64,000 nt of DNA from Verrucomicrobiia bacterium (GTDB lineage: Bacteria > Verrucomicrobiota > Verrucomicrobiia > Limisphaerales > Pedosphaeraceae): assembly GCA_036268055.1 (NCBI GenBank), contig DATAUW010000009.1, positions 1 to 64,000 of the forward strand. The letters run 5' to 3'. Made by a program: the position numbers and the translations under genes. Within the stretch, counting starts at the first letter, position 1; each line of letters begins with the position of its first letter. The notes beneath the pieces are model-generated. The model was not told where the DNA came from and ran no database searches. It saw nothing but the letters and a program-made list of their open reading frames with translations. Of the stretch, positions 56,101 to 64,000 are shown one piece after another.

Positions 56101-57681
56101 GCTAGTGCTGGATGAACCGGCAAGGGTGGTCACCACGCCCGCAGAAGTGATCTTTCGAATGACGATTCCATCGGTAACATAGATATTCCCGATCGCATCC
56201 AGCACGAGACCTTTGGGACTGGAAAATTTCGCAGCAGTGCCTGTTCCGTCCGCGTAACCCGGCGCGGTCGAGCCAGCCAAAACGCTTGCCGTCCAACTTC
56301 CACCATTGGGAGTAATTTTAAGAATATGCGAGGCGTCTGCCACATAAAGATTGCTGGCGGTATCCACGGCGATTCCGTAAGGAAACTGGAAGGTCGTTCC
56401 TGCCGCGACGGTGCTGACTACCCAACCGTTGGTTCCCACCGGTTTGAGTTCGCGAATAAGGGCATTCCTGCCGTCAGTCACATAAATATTTCCCGCGCTA
56501 TCCAAGGCAATTTTCTGCGGCAGATTAAACTGCGCATTTGTTCCCGGACCATCTACATAACCTCCGCTGGGCGGGCAACTATCACAGTTACCGGCGAATA
56601 TCGAACCGGAACCCGCAATCGTGGTTACCATCCAATTAGTTCCCACGGGTGTCATTTTTCTAATGCGATTGTTGTCGGTGTCGGCCACGTAAAGATTGCC
56701 GGAATTATCCATGGCAATTCCTTCGGGATCGAAAAATCGCGCGTTGCTGCCCACGCCATCGTTCGTGCCTGAATTCCCGGCAAAACCCGCGATAGTGCTG
56801 GATACTCCCGCACGCGTGATCTTTCGAATCGTGCTGTTGACGGAATCCGTCACATAGACATCGCCAGTGGCCGAGTTCACTGCCACACCGGCGGAGCGCC
56901 CGAATTGCACTGCGCTACCCACGCCATCCTGGCTGCCGGTGAGCGAACGGCCTGCAAGCGTCGTCCAGGTATAGGCAGAATTGATATTGGTCTGTGCCGC
57001 CGCCAAGGGTGCAACCGGTTGGATTTGAAAGCCGTTGATGTCACCCTCCGTCGTGCGAGTTCCTTGGAACATAATAACGAGATTTCCCGAGGCATCGGAT
57101 AGAACCGATGGAAAGTCCGCGTAATCAACGTCCAGACTTAAAGCGGAGTTGGTTCCATCCCACGAACCGGCTTGTCGGTAATCCTGGTTGTCTGGATTAA
57201 TTGAAAAATAAGTGATGCGCCCTGCGGCTGCGCTGTCTGCGGCATTATACAGGACCACCTGGTAAGTCGCGTTTGTGGCCAGACCAGAAAGGGTAATCGT
57301 TGGGAAGGTATTCGCGGTGGCGACAATATAATCTTCCACCAAGGCGTCATAAGGAGTGCCCGCCAGCGGCGTGGAGCCGCTGAAACTTCTTACGTCGTAT
57401 CCGCCACCCGAGGTAAAGGTCATCGTCACGGGTGACGCCGTGCCATCGGCGTAATTCAACGAAATATTGCTGCCGGTGTTGGCACTGATGGCATTCCACT
57501 GGTCGCCCGCGGAACCGAGCACGGCAGCGCCGGACATGGTCGGGCCCACACTCGGGCCGCCGTTCGCCGCGCCAAAACTATCGTTATTGAAATCCACATT
57601 AATCAACTGGGCTTGAGCCGGGTTGCCAAGGGGAAAAATAATTCCAGCCAGGAAAATACGGAGGATTCGGAGCGACTTCAT
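53110..57681 (-). CDS. Secreted 12-NHL-repeat protein with a trypsin-like serine protease domain
   Basis: 1523 residues from the ATG at 57681 (a GTG at 57696 is possible). Signal peptide to about residue 25 (NPAQA). A beta-sandwich domain follows (about 25-215). I count 12 NHL-type repeats of the form F-x-x-P-x-G-[IL]-A-V-[DN]-x-x-G-N-[IL]-Y-V-[AS]-D, enough for two six-bladed propellers (about 230-930). Two related Ig-like segments then lead to a protease domain with the triad blocks VVLTAAHLVF (His), NLDVAAVYFY (Asp) and GNSGGPVY (Ser) at about 1125-1360. The C-terminal end YQIQSRP...FYRAVWLP is shared in style with the protein at 5993. Role: perhaps surface binding and processing of polymers or proteins. 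Confidence 0.88.
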   Translation of the reverse strand: MKSLRILRIFLAGIIFPLGNPAQAQLINVDFNNDSFGAANGGPSVGPTMSGAAVLGSAGDQWNAISANTGSNISLNYADGTASPVTMTFTSGGGYDVRSFSGSTPLAGTPYDALVEDYIVATANTFPTITLSGLATNATYQVVLYNAADSAAAGRITYFSINPDNQDYRQAGSWDGTNSALSLDVDYADFPSVLSDASGNLVIMFQGTRTTEGDINGFQIQPVAPLAAAQTNINSAYTWTTLAGRSLTGSQDGVGSAVQFGRSAGVAVNSATGDVYVTDSVNSTIRKITRAGVSSTIAGFAGNSGTNDGVGSNARFFDPEGIAMDNSGNLYVADTDNNRIRKMTPVGTNWMVTTIAGSGSIFAGNCDSCPPSGGYVDGPGTNAQFNLPQKIALDSAGNIYVTDGRNALIRELKPVGTNGWVVSTVAAGTTFQFPYGIAVDTASNLYVADASHILKITPNGGSWTASVLAGSTAPGYADGTGTAAKFSSPKGLVLDAIGNIYVTDGIVIRKITSAGVVTTLAGSSSTSGSSDGTGTSALFSSADGVGLDAAGNLYVADYVEIRKITSAGVVATLAGFTVPSGSTDGTGDMARFNFPGPMAADSAGNIYVADGGETIRIVSPAGEVTTIAGTAGAPGTNDGVGNNARFTGIGGIAVNNSGTLYVVDNDAVRLVTQAGVVTTIAGAPGVTGSADGVGSAARFNGPGGIAVNNAGIIFVSDTRNNTIRKVTPRSRFIGGQFITTWTVTTIAGSASNPLGCIDGLGAAAQFDTPEGLTVDANGNIYVADFDNEAIREIDTNDIVTTVAGLGFVTGNADGVGSNARFLGPAGLTEDGLGNLYVADQFNSTIRKVSPVGSNWVVITVGGLAGDYASADGAGSASRFNQPVGIAVDSAGNLYVSDSDNNTIRKGTFTAFSSASQVAFLPPAMNGSLQVTLLPGEAGGQWRFPWEIGWHNSGDVISNLASGNYEVDFRSQPGWLPIPSSLPSVQVTPGDLRLITNQYFPTAITGDTNSMGSLTVNLGPSPPLGAGWRFLGDTGAFFPSGYTTNLVPGTYLIQFQGPFSGRATPPNLSVQVSTGLPTILSENYPLAAAAPQNVILPIPVPPASIRDVANFPFGFNGQLQSDTGFGSGVAVETNVVLTAAHLVFNDQTLAYVSQVYWYFQEETGISQPQPIAARGWYVLGGYATERTTNLLSGLYGPDESTPESRNLDVAAVYFYSPVADGGYGGYLPSDDVPNPWLTGDSLKMLVGYPVDGSQFGDASILPGLMYQTAPQPFPLSLATDPVNEQQKVYLAPWFLSYPGNSGGPVYAQFNGYYYPAGIYLGTLYSGNTPYASLVRAIDSEVVGLITNAAVLGDSGTNHTGGGVVTVVANQTISASQPGFLQFQIQPAAAVAAGAAWRLQGDSAYSTSSNYTRAVSSTNAVIEFKSVPGWNLPANQAVALVPGNISTFRAFYTVVGPMLVANSVGGIGLTGTTGTVYQIQSRPSLMSGGWTPMSTNTITNSGFNEVVSGPLTNAPVMFYRAVWLP

Positions 57682-57895
57682 AAAGTTACCAAACACTCTA
57701 GCTTAATTTCATTTTTTTCAAAACTTTTAAGGTCGCTAAAGTGAAGTTTAAATGCGTCTCACTATTAATGGGAAACGTATTGGCGCAGGTCATGGCCATA
57801 AACGGCCAAAGGCTTTCGGAACAGAAAACATTTACGCTTTCGCTCAGAATTTTTGCCCAAGTTATCGAGCGACTAACAGGCAAACGCCCGCGTTA

Positions 57896-59710
57896 TTATT
57901 TGGCCGCGACTGGTGTGAGCGAGACGGATTTGAAATTGGTGGGCGACCAATTTTCCTTCACCGCTTTCACCGTTAGCTTGACGCTGCCCGGCGTGGGAAT
58001 ATCCAAAGTTCCATTCAATTTTGTGGTCTGGAATTTAGCATAATCCCCGGTATTGGGCGCAGTGCCGGAAATTTTTTGGCCGCCGGCCGAAATCTCAAAA
58101 TTGCTTTCCGCCTGCCCTGCGGTTTGAACGGCTACCTGAAATTTCCCGGGCTGGTTCACTTTAAATGTCCAGCCGGCGAAATCATCCGCGTCCGTCCAGT
58201 AACCGATATTATCCTTGCCGTTGCCGCTTTCATATTGCAACCCGCCATGCATCTCCGCGTCCGCCGCGTGAAGCTCGATTGAACCGTCGGCATTTTGTTT
58301 CAAGGCCGAGGCTTCGACTTCCGGCGCGCCCTTGATTTTCAAAACGATGGTCGAAGAAATCGAATCCGGCGCGGCGGTGGGAACTGCGATCACGACCCCG
58401 TCTTCATCTGCCGAAGTTTTTAATTTCTTTCCGGTTGCGAGCAACCTCGCGGATTGGACGGAATTTTTGAGCCCCGGCACGAGCAGTTTTCCGTCGTTCG
58501 GCCACTTCCAAACGTGCAAATAAAGCGTCGTGCTTTTTCCATTAGCGATTTGTGTGCAGCGTCCCCACGGCAATTTTTTGAACGGACTCGCGCTCGTATC
58601 ATAGATCGCGGCGCCATTCACTTTCATCCATTGGCCGATTTCACGCAGCCGGTCGAGTTCCGGCCCCGGTATGAGGCCCGCACTCGTCGGTCCGACGTTG
58701 AGCAGGTAATTTCCGCCTTTGCTCGCGCAATCAATCAGATTGTGCACGAGTGTTTCGGTGGATTTGAAATTCTGGTCGGCTTTGTTGTAACCCCAGTGAT
58801 CATTCATCGTCATGCACGATTCCCAATAAACTCCCGGGCCAAAACCGGTCGGCGGAATCGTCTGCTCCGGCGTGCCGTAATCGCCGACTTCGCCCGTCTT
58901 CGCAAATCCGCCGCCCGGCGTGTTCTCCGGTTTGCCCACGCGGTTGTTGACGATGACTGACGGCTGCACGCTGCGGACGTAATCGTAAATTTCCTGCCCG
59001 CGTTTCGCCGTCCACGGCGATTCCCAATTACCGTCAAACCAAAGCAAACCCAGCGGCCCATAGCTGGTGAGTATTTCATGCAACTGGCCCTTCATGTAAT
59101 CTTCAAACCGATCCATGTCCGGCGGATGCCCCGATTGCGCGGCCACATCGTTCCACGGACGGCGGACTCCCCAATCGGCGCTGTGCCAATCCATGATGGT
59201 GTAATAAAGGCAAAAATGAATGCCTTCCTTTTTGCAAGCGGCGGCGAGTTCAGCGAGCGGATCGCGTTTGAACGGCGTGCGGCTGATGCTCCAATCGCTT
59301 AATTTTGTCGGATACATCGCGAAGCCGTCATGGTGCTTGCTGGTAATGACAACGTATTTGACGCCCGCATTTTTGGCCGCCCGCGCCCAAGCCAGCGCGT
59401 CGAAATTAGTAGGATTAAATTGATCCGCAAATTTTTCATATTGGCTGACCGGCATGTGTGTCTCCTCCAAAAACCATTCGGCATAATTCGTCTTGCCCTT
59501 CCATTCGCCGGCGGGAACAGAATAAACACCCCAGTGAATGAACATGCCGAACCGGCCGTCGCTCCACCATTTCAGCCGGGCGGCTTTTTGTGCCGGCGTC
59601 TCATTAAGTGAAGCTGAGTCGCTTTCAGCCGCGAGCAGAAAATTTCCCGAAAATAAAATGACAAATAAGAACGCCACAGCGGCGCGAAGAAGGGCTGGCT
59701 TAAATTTCAT
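57896..59710 (-). CDS. Secreted alpha-L-fucosidase, GH29, with C-terminal beta-sandwich
   Basis: 604 residues with a signal peptide ending about residue 27 (FSGNFLLAA). GH29 blocks: WWSDGRFGMFIHWGVYSVPAGEW, YVVITSKHHDGFAMYPT, LLWFDGNWES (nucleophile Asp), NVGPTSAGLIP. A C-terminal module of about 130 residues (from about 470) is a carbohydrate-binding-like beta-sandwich with KFQVAVQTAGQAESNFEIS. AGGATGAAGG precedes the ATG, one of the few clear Shine-Dalgarno-like leads in the window. It belongs to a same-strand group with the DUF4965 and NHL genes, though gaps of 160-200 bases suggest separate transcripts. Confidence 0.93.
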   Translation of the reverse strand: MKFKPALLRAAVAFLFVILFSGNFLLAAESDSASLNETPAQKAARLKWWSDGRFGMFIHWGVYSVPAGEWKGKTNYAEWFLEETHMPVSQYEKFADQFNPTNFDALAWARAAKNAGVKYVVITSKHHDGFAMYPTKLSDWSISRTPFKRDPLAELAAACKKEGIHFCLYYTIMDWHSADWGVRRPWNDVAAQSGHPPDMDRFEDYMKGQLHEILTSYGPLGLLWFDGNWESPWTAKRGQEIYDYVRSVQPSVIVNNRVGKPENTPGGGFAKTGEVGDYGTPEQTIPPTGFGPGVYWESCMTMNDHWGYNKADQNFKSTETLVHNLIDCASKGGNYLLNVGPTSAGLIPGPELDRLREIGQWMKVNGAAIYDTSASPFKKLPWGRCTQIANGKSTTLYLHVWKWPNDGKLLVPGLKNSVQSARLLATGKKLKTSADEDGVVIAVPTAAPDSISSTIVLKIKGAPEVEASALKQNADGSIELHAADAEMHGGLQYESGNGKDNIGYWTDADDFAGWTFKVNQPGKFQVAVQTAGQAESNFEISAGGQKISGTAPNTGDYAKFQTTKLNGTLDIPTPGSVKLTVKAVKENWSPTNFKSVSLTPVAAK

Positions 59711-59874
59711 GCCTTCATCCTAAGCAGAATTAAAAATAATAAAACTACAGAATTTTCAGCAGGAAAATTTACTTGAACATTCGAGTTTTCAAGCCGCGCA
59801 TGCGGCTGCGATAACCTCGAATGTTAAATACCTGGGCCTGCGGCGACAACAAACCGATTGATTTGAGCCGGCGC

Positions 59875-62460
59875 CTATTCGGGTTCAACGCTCATGACGT
59901 TCGCCAAGCCGACGTCAATATCCTGGCCACCCTCGGTTTGATGGCAGTGAACGGCGAGCATCACTTTTGCGCCGGGCTTCAAGAGTTGTTTGGCTTCGTT
60001 GGAAATTTCCAGCGGCAGATAACTGCCGTTGAATCCTGATTCAGACGAAGCGAGGACACCGTTAACATAAATTTCCACGTCTTCATCGTGGTAGGTGAGA
60101 AATTGCAGATTGTTGAACTTTCCCGAAGGAATTTCCACTTCCCGGCGCAGCCAAATATTTCCCGTGTTCCAAGTCGTGCCAATGACGGCGCCGGGCGTGC
60201 CGCGCGTGCCGAAGCCGCCGGGGCCTTGCTTCCAGGATGAATCATCAAAGTCCGGCTTCGTCCAGCCTTCGCCGGGCTTTTCGGTGGTGTAATGCCAAAT
60301 GGCGGGAGTCTCGCGCGAAGTGGCGATCACTTCCGTGACTTGCGGCGGCTTGGGCAGCGCCGCCCAGTTCGCGGGGTTTCCGTGATCGCGATGGGCCCAC
60401 TTGTCCCACATCTCACGGTCGGTCAGCATTTTGATAAACAATCCGCCAACGACCGGACGGGCGTGCATGCCCCGGCTGCGGACGCGATCGGTTTGGTAAG
60501 AGTCAGCGATGGGATCGCGAGAGGTGGTCTGATTCAAGTAATCATAAATCGGAGAAATCATGGCTTCGAAATCCGCCTTGTCCGTGGCCATGGAAGCGCT
60601 CCACAACGACCAATCGGTCTTGGTCAAATGCGTGCGCGAATCCAGTGGCACGCCGAAGGGCTGCAGCTTGCTCTTATAAAAAGCGACTTCCTGCTGCGCG
60701 ACCATTGGCGGAAAAATATCGAGGCCGAGAATCTTGTCCCAAACCAGATTATATTTTTGGCTCCAGGTATTTGGACGATCAAAGGCGAGCAGATAATGGT
60801 CGCCCGCTCCCGCCACTTTCACCCAATGTTCGGCATCCACTTTCGCGAGTTGTTTATACTTGTCGGCATTGGTCGCATCGCCACGCATCCGGCAAAGATC
60901 ACCGTAAGCGGCCAACCCCAAAATCGCCTTTACGGAAAGATTGGCGTTGTGCGCGAGATGCCCCATGAAATCGTCCGTGCATAATTGGTTTTCGGGATCG
61001 AGGCCGTATTGCTCAAGGTAATGCGCCCACTGCGTCAACTGCGGCCACCACGGAGAAACAAAATTCGCATTGCCATCTTCCTGCGCAATCGCGTCGCACA
61101 GGATCAATAAATTCCCACTCTCTTCAACCGGCATGCCTTCGCCGCCGTCATCCGTGCCACGCGCGATAGGATAAGTGCCAAGGTCGTGCGGCGCATTCGG
61201 AAATTTCCAGTGCGACGATGCGGCGTAACTCAAGATGGGCACGATGGACGCCTTGGCGAGCGTCGGGCTCAACAGAATCAGTTGCGGAGCCATCGGAAAA
61301 ATAACATCCACGGTCGCGATGTCGCCATTGCTGGTATTTTCCTTCGTGAAAAACAATGGCTGGCCGTTCGCATCAGCCGCAAGTCCGCAGGCGGCGATAC
61401 ACTCGCGGTAAGCCAGCGCGCAAATCTGCGCATATTTTTCGCCGCCAATCTTTCGCGCGTCCGCCATGAGTTGATCGTCAAATTCAATGCAGCGCTTCAA
61501 AAGTTTCGCGTAATCGTGCGACGCCTTCTGCAACATGTCCGTGGCCGAGGCGCCGTTGCGACGCCAGTACGGGCGAAGTTTTCTGCCGAAATATTTGATC
61601 GAATAGATTTCGTCGTACGCGACCATCACCTGCCGGGTCACTGGTTTCTTGGAAATTTTTCCGAGGTCGAAAACGAAGGCCATTGCCGGTTGATCATCGG
61701 TCACGGCGCGCGGCATGCGAGTGTCATCCTGAATGGGCACAGTTCCATTGGTGACGAACTGGCTGATGAGGACCGCGCTTGAGCCGATGGAAGATTTTGA
61801 TTCTTTGGTGGATGCCGCGGCATAAGCGTAACCCCAGTTAATGCGGTGATCGTCACCGGAAGAACCAAGTATCGGCTGGCTGTGGGTTCCGACGCGCAAA
61901 GCCGTTAAATTGCCGGCCTTCTCACGCGCCCAATCCACCGTTTCGCTGGTCCGGTTCACCACGAGTTGCGAACTGGTGCTGTCGTAAATCTGTACCGAGT
62001 GAGACTGACCGTCCACGGCGTTGACTTCCCAGGTGAGATAACTCAGCGGCATGGACAAGGCGTTCAGATCATCCGGCAGCGCCGCGGTCATGAACGTGAG
62101 AGTCACGTGAACGTGGCTATCGTCAAATTGATAAATGCTGCGGGTGGGCTTTACCTCAACGCTGATTTGGGGCATCGCGGGAGCGTCCGAAGGCTCGCTG
62201 CCCATCAGGCGCAAAGTCTTTCCATCCACGCGAATCAAACTAATGAGCGAATGATCGCGATGCGTCCAATGTTTGGTCGCCTGGTCAGTCAGCTTGTCGG
62301 ACTCGGACCAGATGCTGAGATACGGATCGCTCGTGACCAGCGGAACCGCCGGAGGGCGAAAAGCGCCTTCGGCAGCGGCGGCAGTTTTAACTATCGGGAA
62401 TAAAAAAATTGAAGCACACGCGGCGGCTGACAAAAGACGTTTCGGAAAAATTCGTTTCAT
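59875..62460 (-). CDS. Secreted DUF5127/DUF4965/DUF1793 protein (glutaminase-A-like) with jelly-roll C-terminus
   Basis: 861 residues from the ATG at 62460, with a signal peptide (MKRIFPKRLLSAAACASIFLF...). The opening FRPPAVPLVTSDPYLSIWS is typical of this family, whose central DUF4965 and alpha-helical DUF1793 parts contain GTYPIARGTDDGGEGMPVEESGN and GDHYLLAFDRPNTWSQKYNLVWDK. The last about 140 residues form a galactose-binding-like domain (WKQGPGGFGTRGTPG...). Fungal members are called glutaminase A, but bacterial ones sit in glycan-degradation loci, so a glycosidase or glycan-binding role is more likely here. An upstream in-frame start at 62520 gives no signal peptide. Confidence 0.88.
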   Translation of the reverse strand: MKRIFPKRLLSAAACASIFLFPIVKTAAAAEGAFRPPAVPLVTSDPYLSIWSESDKLTDQATKHWTHRDHSLISLIRVDGKTLRLMGSEPSDAPAMPQISVEVKPTRSIYQFDDSHVHVTLTFMTAALPDDLNALSMPLSYLTWEVNAVDGQSHSVQIYDSTSSQLVVNRTSETVDWAREKAGNLTALRVGTHSQPILGSSGDDHRINWGYAYAAASTKESKSSIGSSAVLISQFVTNGTVPIQDDTRMPRAVTDDQPAMAFVFDLGKISKKPVTRQVMVAYDEIYSIKYFGRKLRPYWRRNGASATDMLQKASHDYAKLLKRCIEFDDQLMADARKIGGEKYAQICALAYRECIAACGLAADANGQPLFFTKENTSNGDIATVDVIFPMAPQLILLSPTLAKASIVPILSYAASSHWKFPNAPHDLGTYPIARGTDDGGEGMPVEESGNLLILCDAIAQEDGNANFVSPWWPQLTQWAHYLEQYGLDPENQLCTDDFMGHLAHNANLSVKAILGLAAYGDLCRMRGDATNADKYKQLAKVDAEHWVKVAGAGDHYLLAFDRPNTWSQKYNLVWDKILGLDIFPPMVAQQEVAFYKSKLQPFGVPLDSRTHLTKTDWSLWSASMATDKADFEAMISPIYDYLNQTTSRDPIADSYQTDRVRSRGMHARPVVGGLFIKMLTDREMWDKWAHRDHGNPANWAALPKPPQVTEVIATSRETPAIWHYTTEKPGEGWTKPDFDDSSWKQGPGGFGTRGTPGAVIGTTWNTGNIWLRREVEIPSGKFNNLQFLTYHDEDVEIYVNGVLASSESGFNGSYLPLEISNEAKQLLKPGAKVMLAVHCHQTEGGQDIDVGLANVMSVEPE

Positions 62461-62861
62461 AAAAAGTGATGGCAGAAGTCTAGGGCGCAGTTGATTCGAT
62501 ACAAGGCGGTAACCGGTCAATATTTATAGAATTTACGTCGAGAAAATATTTTTGCGATTCATTTTCGATTTGTAACTGAGTTACTCGGTATCTCGCGTGC
62601 AGGGCGGACTTGAAATCGGACGGAACGGCGCCGACGGGTTGCCATTGGCTTTCCGTTGCTCCAAAACCATAAAATAATGACCGGTTATCCTATTCAAAAT
62701 TCGCCAATTTGCGGGGATAATGTTATATATTGAACAATGTCCTTTTTATCGTCGCAGCCGCTCCTTTGAGTTGCCCGCTCCTTTTTTAAAAATTTCACAG
62801 GTTTTAACAAATTAAGTTGTGCCATACCAGTAAGGATAGAATCGTATCGGTAGCAGAAATT
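62461..62861. other. 401-base divergent intergenic stretch
   Basis: Lies between the divergent DUF4965 and LamG-like genes. It is AT-richer than the neighbours and must hold both promoters. I see no repeat, RNA gene or strong operator. A 112-codon minus-strand frame at 62694-63032 runs over the LamG gene start and looks spurious. Confidence 0.55.
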
Positions 62862-64000
62862 ATGATGGTGTCTCATTTGAATCTCCGTGATTTGACGGCT
62901 CGTTTCCGCCAAATATTTTCGCGCAAGAAGTTGCCCCTCTTTTTCCGATTGCCAGCGCTCTGTCTCCTGTGTTTTTTGTTTGTTCCAATTCAAGGTCATG
63001 GGCAAAGTCTCACGAGCGGCCTGGTCAGTCAATGGGTGGGTGACGATTATGTATCAGGCAATAACTGGACGGACCGAATCAAGGGAACGGTCGCGGCGGC
63101 GGACGGATCACCGGCGCCCCTCGCGGTGGCGAATGCCTTCGGGACGCATCGCGGAGTTACGCGCAGTTCCGGCACGACTGGCAACGGCGGATTCAGCATT
63201 CCGGCGACCAATGCGCCCACTGGACTTTTTAATTATACCATCGCGGTGACCTTTGAAGCGTCGGCAGCGGGGCCAACCACCAGCAGCGCGTATTACAATT
63301 CGCAAATTATTTTCGGTTACGACATCAGTGGCACGGGACAACCGGATTGGGGAATTTCCTGGGGCGGCAGCGGCGTTCGCATCGGCGAGGGAATCTACGC
63401 GGGCATCGGTCGCTCTAGTGGCGATTCAGGGTTGCAATCCAGTTCTTCGCCACTGGCTTTGAACACGTGCCATACGGCGGTGATGCAGGTCAACGGCGTT
63501 GCCGGGACGATGACTTTATATGTGGATGGAATTCAAACCGGCCAATTTACCAGTCTCACCATCATCGCGCCTACGAACAGTAATGGAACAAAAATGATTC
63601 CCCTTATCAGCACTGTGAACGCTGCGATTGGTAATGCGTTTCCGGGCTCGCTGGCCGAAGTGCGGGTTTATAACAACGCGACCGTTGATGGAGTCGCCTT
63701 GTGCAATTATCTGCAAAATCTTTATCAAGGGATTGCGCCGATCAGTTTGGCGGCGAACCCGGCGATTGTTGCCGCCGGCGGCACGGTCAATGTGCAGGTG
63801 TCCATTCCCGCAGTGGCCAGCCAGAGCGGACCGTTCACTGTTACGTTGACCTCGGACGAAACTTCCGTGGTGGCGAGTACGAATGTTGTCTTCGCAACCG
63901 GAGTTACTAATACAACTATTGCACTGCCCGTTATTGGCGTGGGCACGGCGAATATTACGGGCACGGGCATGGGAGTTCCTACGTCTTCTTCACTGGCGAT
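62862..64000 (+). CDS. Secreted LamG/concanavalin-like protein, 3' end outside the window
   Basis: An open frame from the ATG at 62862 (or 62865) to the window end, at least 379 residues, with no stop. A Lys/Arg-rich lead and hydrophobic stretch form a long signal peptide (about 1-47, ending IQGHGQS). Then comes a LamG-like beta-sandwich: LVSQWVGDDYVSGNNWTDRI at the start, MQVNGVAGTMTLYVDGIQTGQF and AFPGSLAEVRVYNNATVDG near 260. After about 295 an Ig/cadherin-like beta domain begins (ISLAANPAIVAAGGTVNVQVS). It is likely a large surface or secreted protein that binds carbohydrate. The family call rests on the paired VDG and EVRVYN patterns; the rest is unseen. Confidence 0.82.
   Translation, partial: MMVSHLNLRDLTARFRQIFSRKKLPLFFRLPALCLLCFLFVPIQGHGQSLTSGLVSQWVGDDYVSGNNWTDRIKGTVAAADGSPAPLAVANAFGTHRGVTRSSGTTGNGGFSIPATNAPTGLFNYTIAVTFEASAAGPTTSSAYYNSQIIFGYDISGTGQPDWGISWGGSGVRIGEGIYAGIGRSSGDSGLQSSSSPLALNTCHTAVMQVNGVAGTMTLYVDGIQTGQFTSLTIIAPTNSNGTKMIPLISTVNAAIGNAFPGSLAEVRVYNNATVDGVALCNYLQNLYQGIAPISLAANPAIVAAGGTVNVQVSIPAVASQSGPFTVTLTSDETSVVASTNVVFATGVTNTTIALPVIGVGTANITGTGMGVPTSSSLA

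Noticed and set aside
57741-58043. 100-codon plus-strand frame after the GH29 gene
   Set aside because: Its second half is antisense to the fucosidase gene and it has no features.
62694-63032. 112-codon minus-strand frame at the start of the LamG gene
   Set aside because: It covers the signal peptide of the plus-strand gene and has no recognisable features.

Overview
The window looks like chromosomal DNA of a Verrucomicrobiota bacterium, probably of the soil or freshwater Pedosphaera/Limisphaera type. This rests on recognition, not on a search. The cues are a two-domain nucleoside-diphosphate kinase, a DUF5679 mini-protein, secreted proteins ending in the 'FYRAV' type C-terminal domain common in that phylum, several secreted alpha-L-fucosidases, moderately high GC, and very few Shine-Dalgarno sequences.

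Layout. 1-5943 is a type II secretion / type IV pilus-like operon (GspE end, GspL-like, GspM-like, secretin GspD) with start/stop overlaps. It is followed by a large secreted beta-helix protein and an inverted GspC/PilP-like gene (8919-9959). 10099-24291 is mostly housekeeping: TPR protein, UDP-glucose dehydrogenase, NUDIX, NDK, acyl-CoA ligase, a frameshifted VOC gene, RNase D, RlmI-like methyltransferase, rhomboid, a divergent MarR/ClC pair, and a three-gene mini-operon that starts with a 23-residue hydrophobic peptide. 24281-28936 has a GH29 fucosidase divergent from a HlyD-ABC-permease exporter. 29960-36048 is gyrB and gyrA with a zeta-toxin-like kinase and a small acidic protein between them. 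36133-44480 holds a PagL-like deacylase, pdxH, GH20, leuD, serS, glgA and small genes. 44544-46128 is an AT-richer restriction-modification pair whose genes overlap out of frame by 173 bases. 46222-52863 holds two type I signal peptidases, lepA, an M14 peptidase, bioB and sufT. tRNA-Ala(GGC) follows. 53110-62460 is a minus-strand group of secreted proteins: a 12-NHL-repeat protein with a trypsin-like domain, a GH29 fucosidase and a DUF4965 protein. A LamG-like secreted gene starts at 62862 and runs off the window.

How it fits together. The secretion operon, the two signal peptidases and the many signal-peptide proteins fit an organism that exports large adhesive or hydrolytic proteins and degrades fucosylated, N-acetylhexosamine-containing glycans. 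Two exported proteins far apart (5993 and 53110) end in a similar domain that may be a sorting or anchoring module. Several promoters place the predicted transcription start on or next to the start codon (clc, serS, bioB, possibly a fucosidase), which suggests leaderless translation in this genome.

Most worth a second look: the kinase/small-protein pair inside the gyrase operon, the gyrase quinolone-pocket substitutions, the overlapping R-M genes, the leaderless promoter pattern, the MarR operator lying over the clc promoter, and the homopolymer frameshift near 16500.
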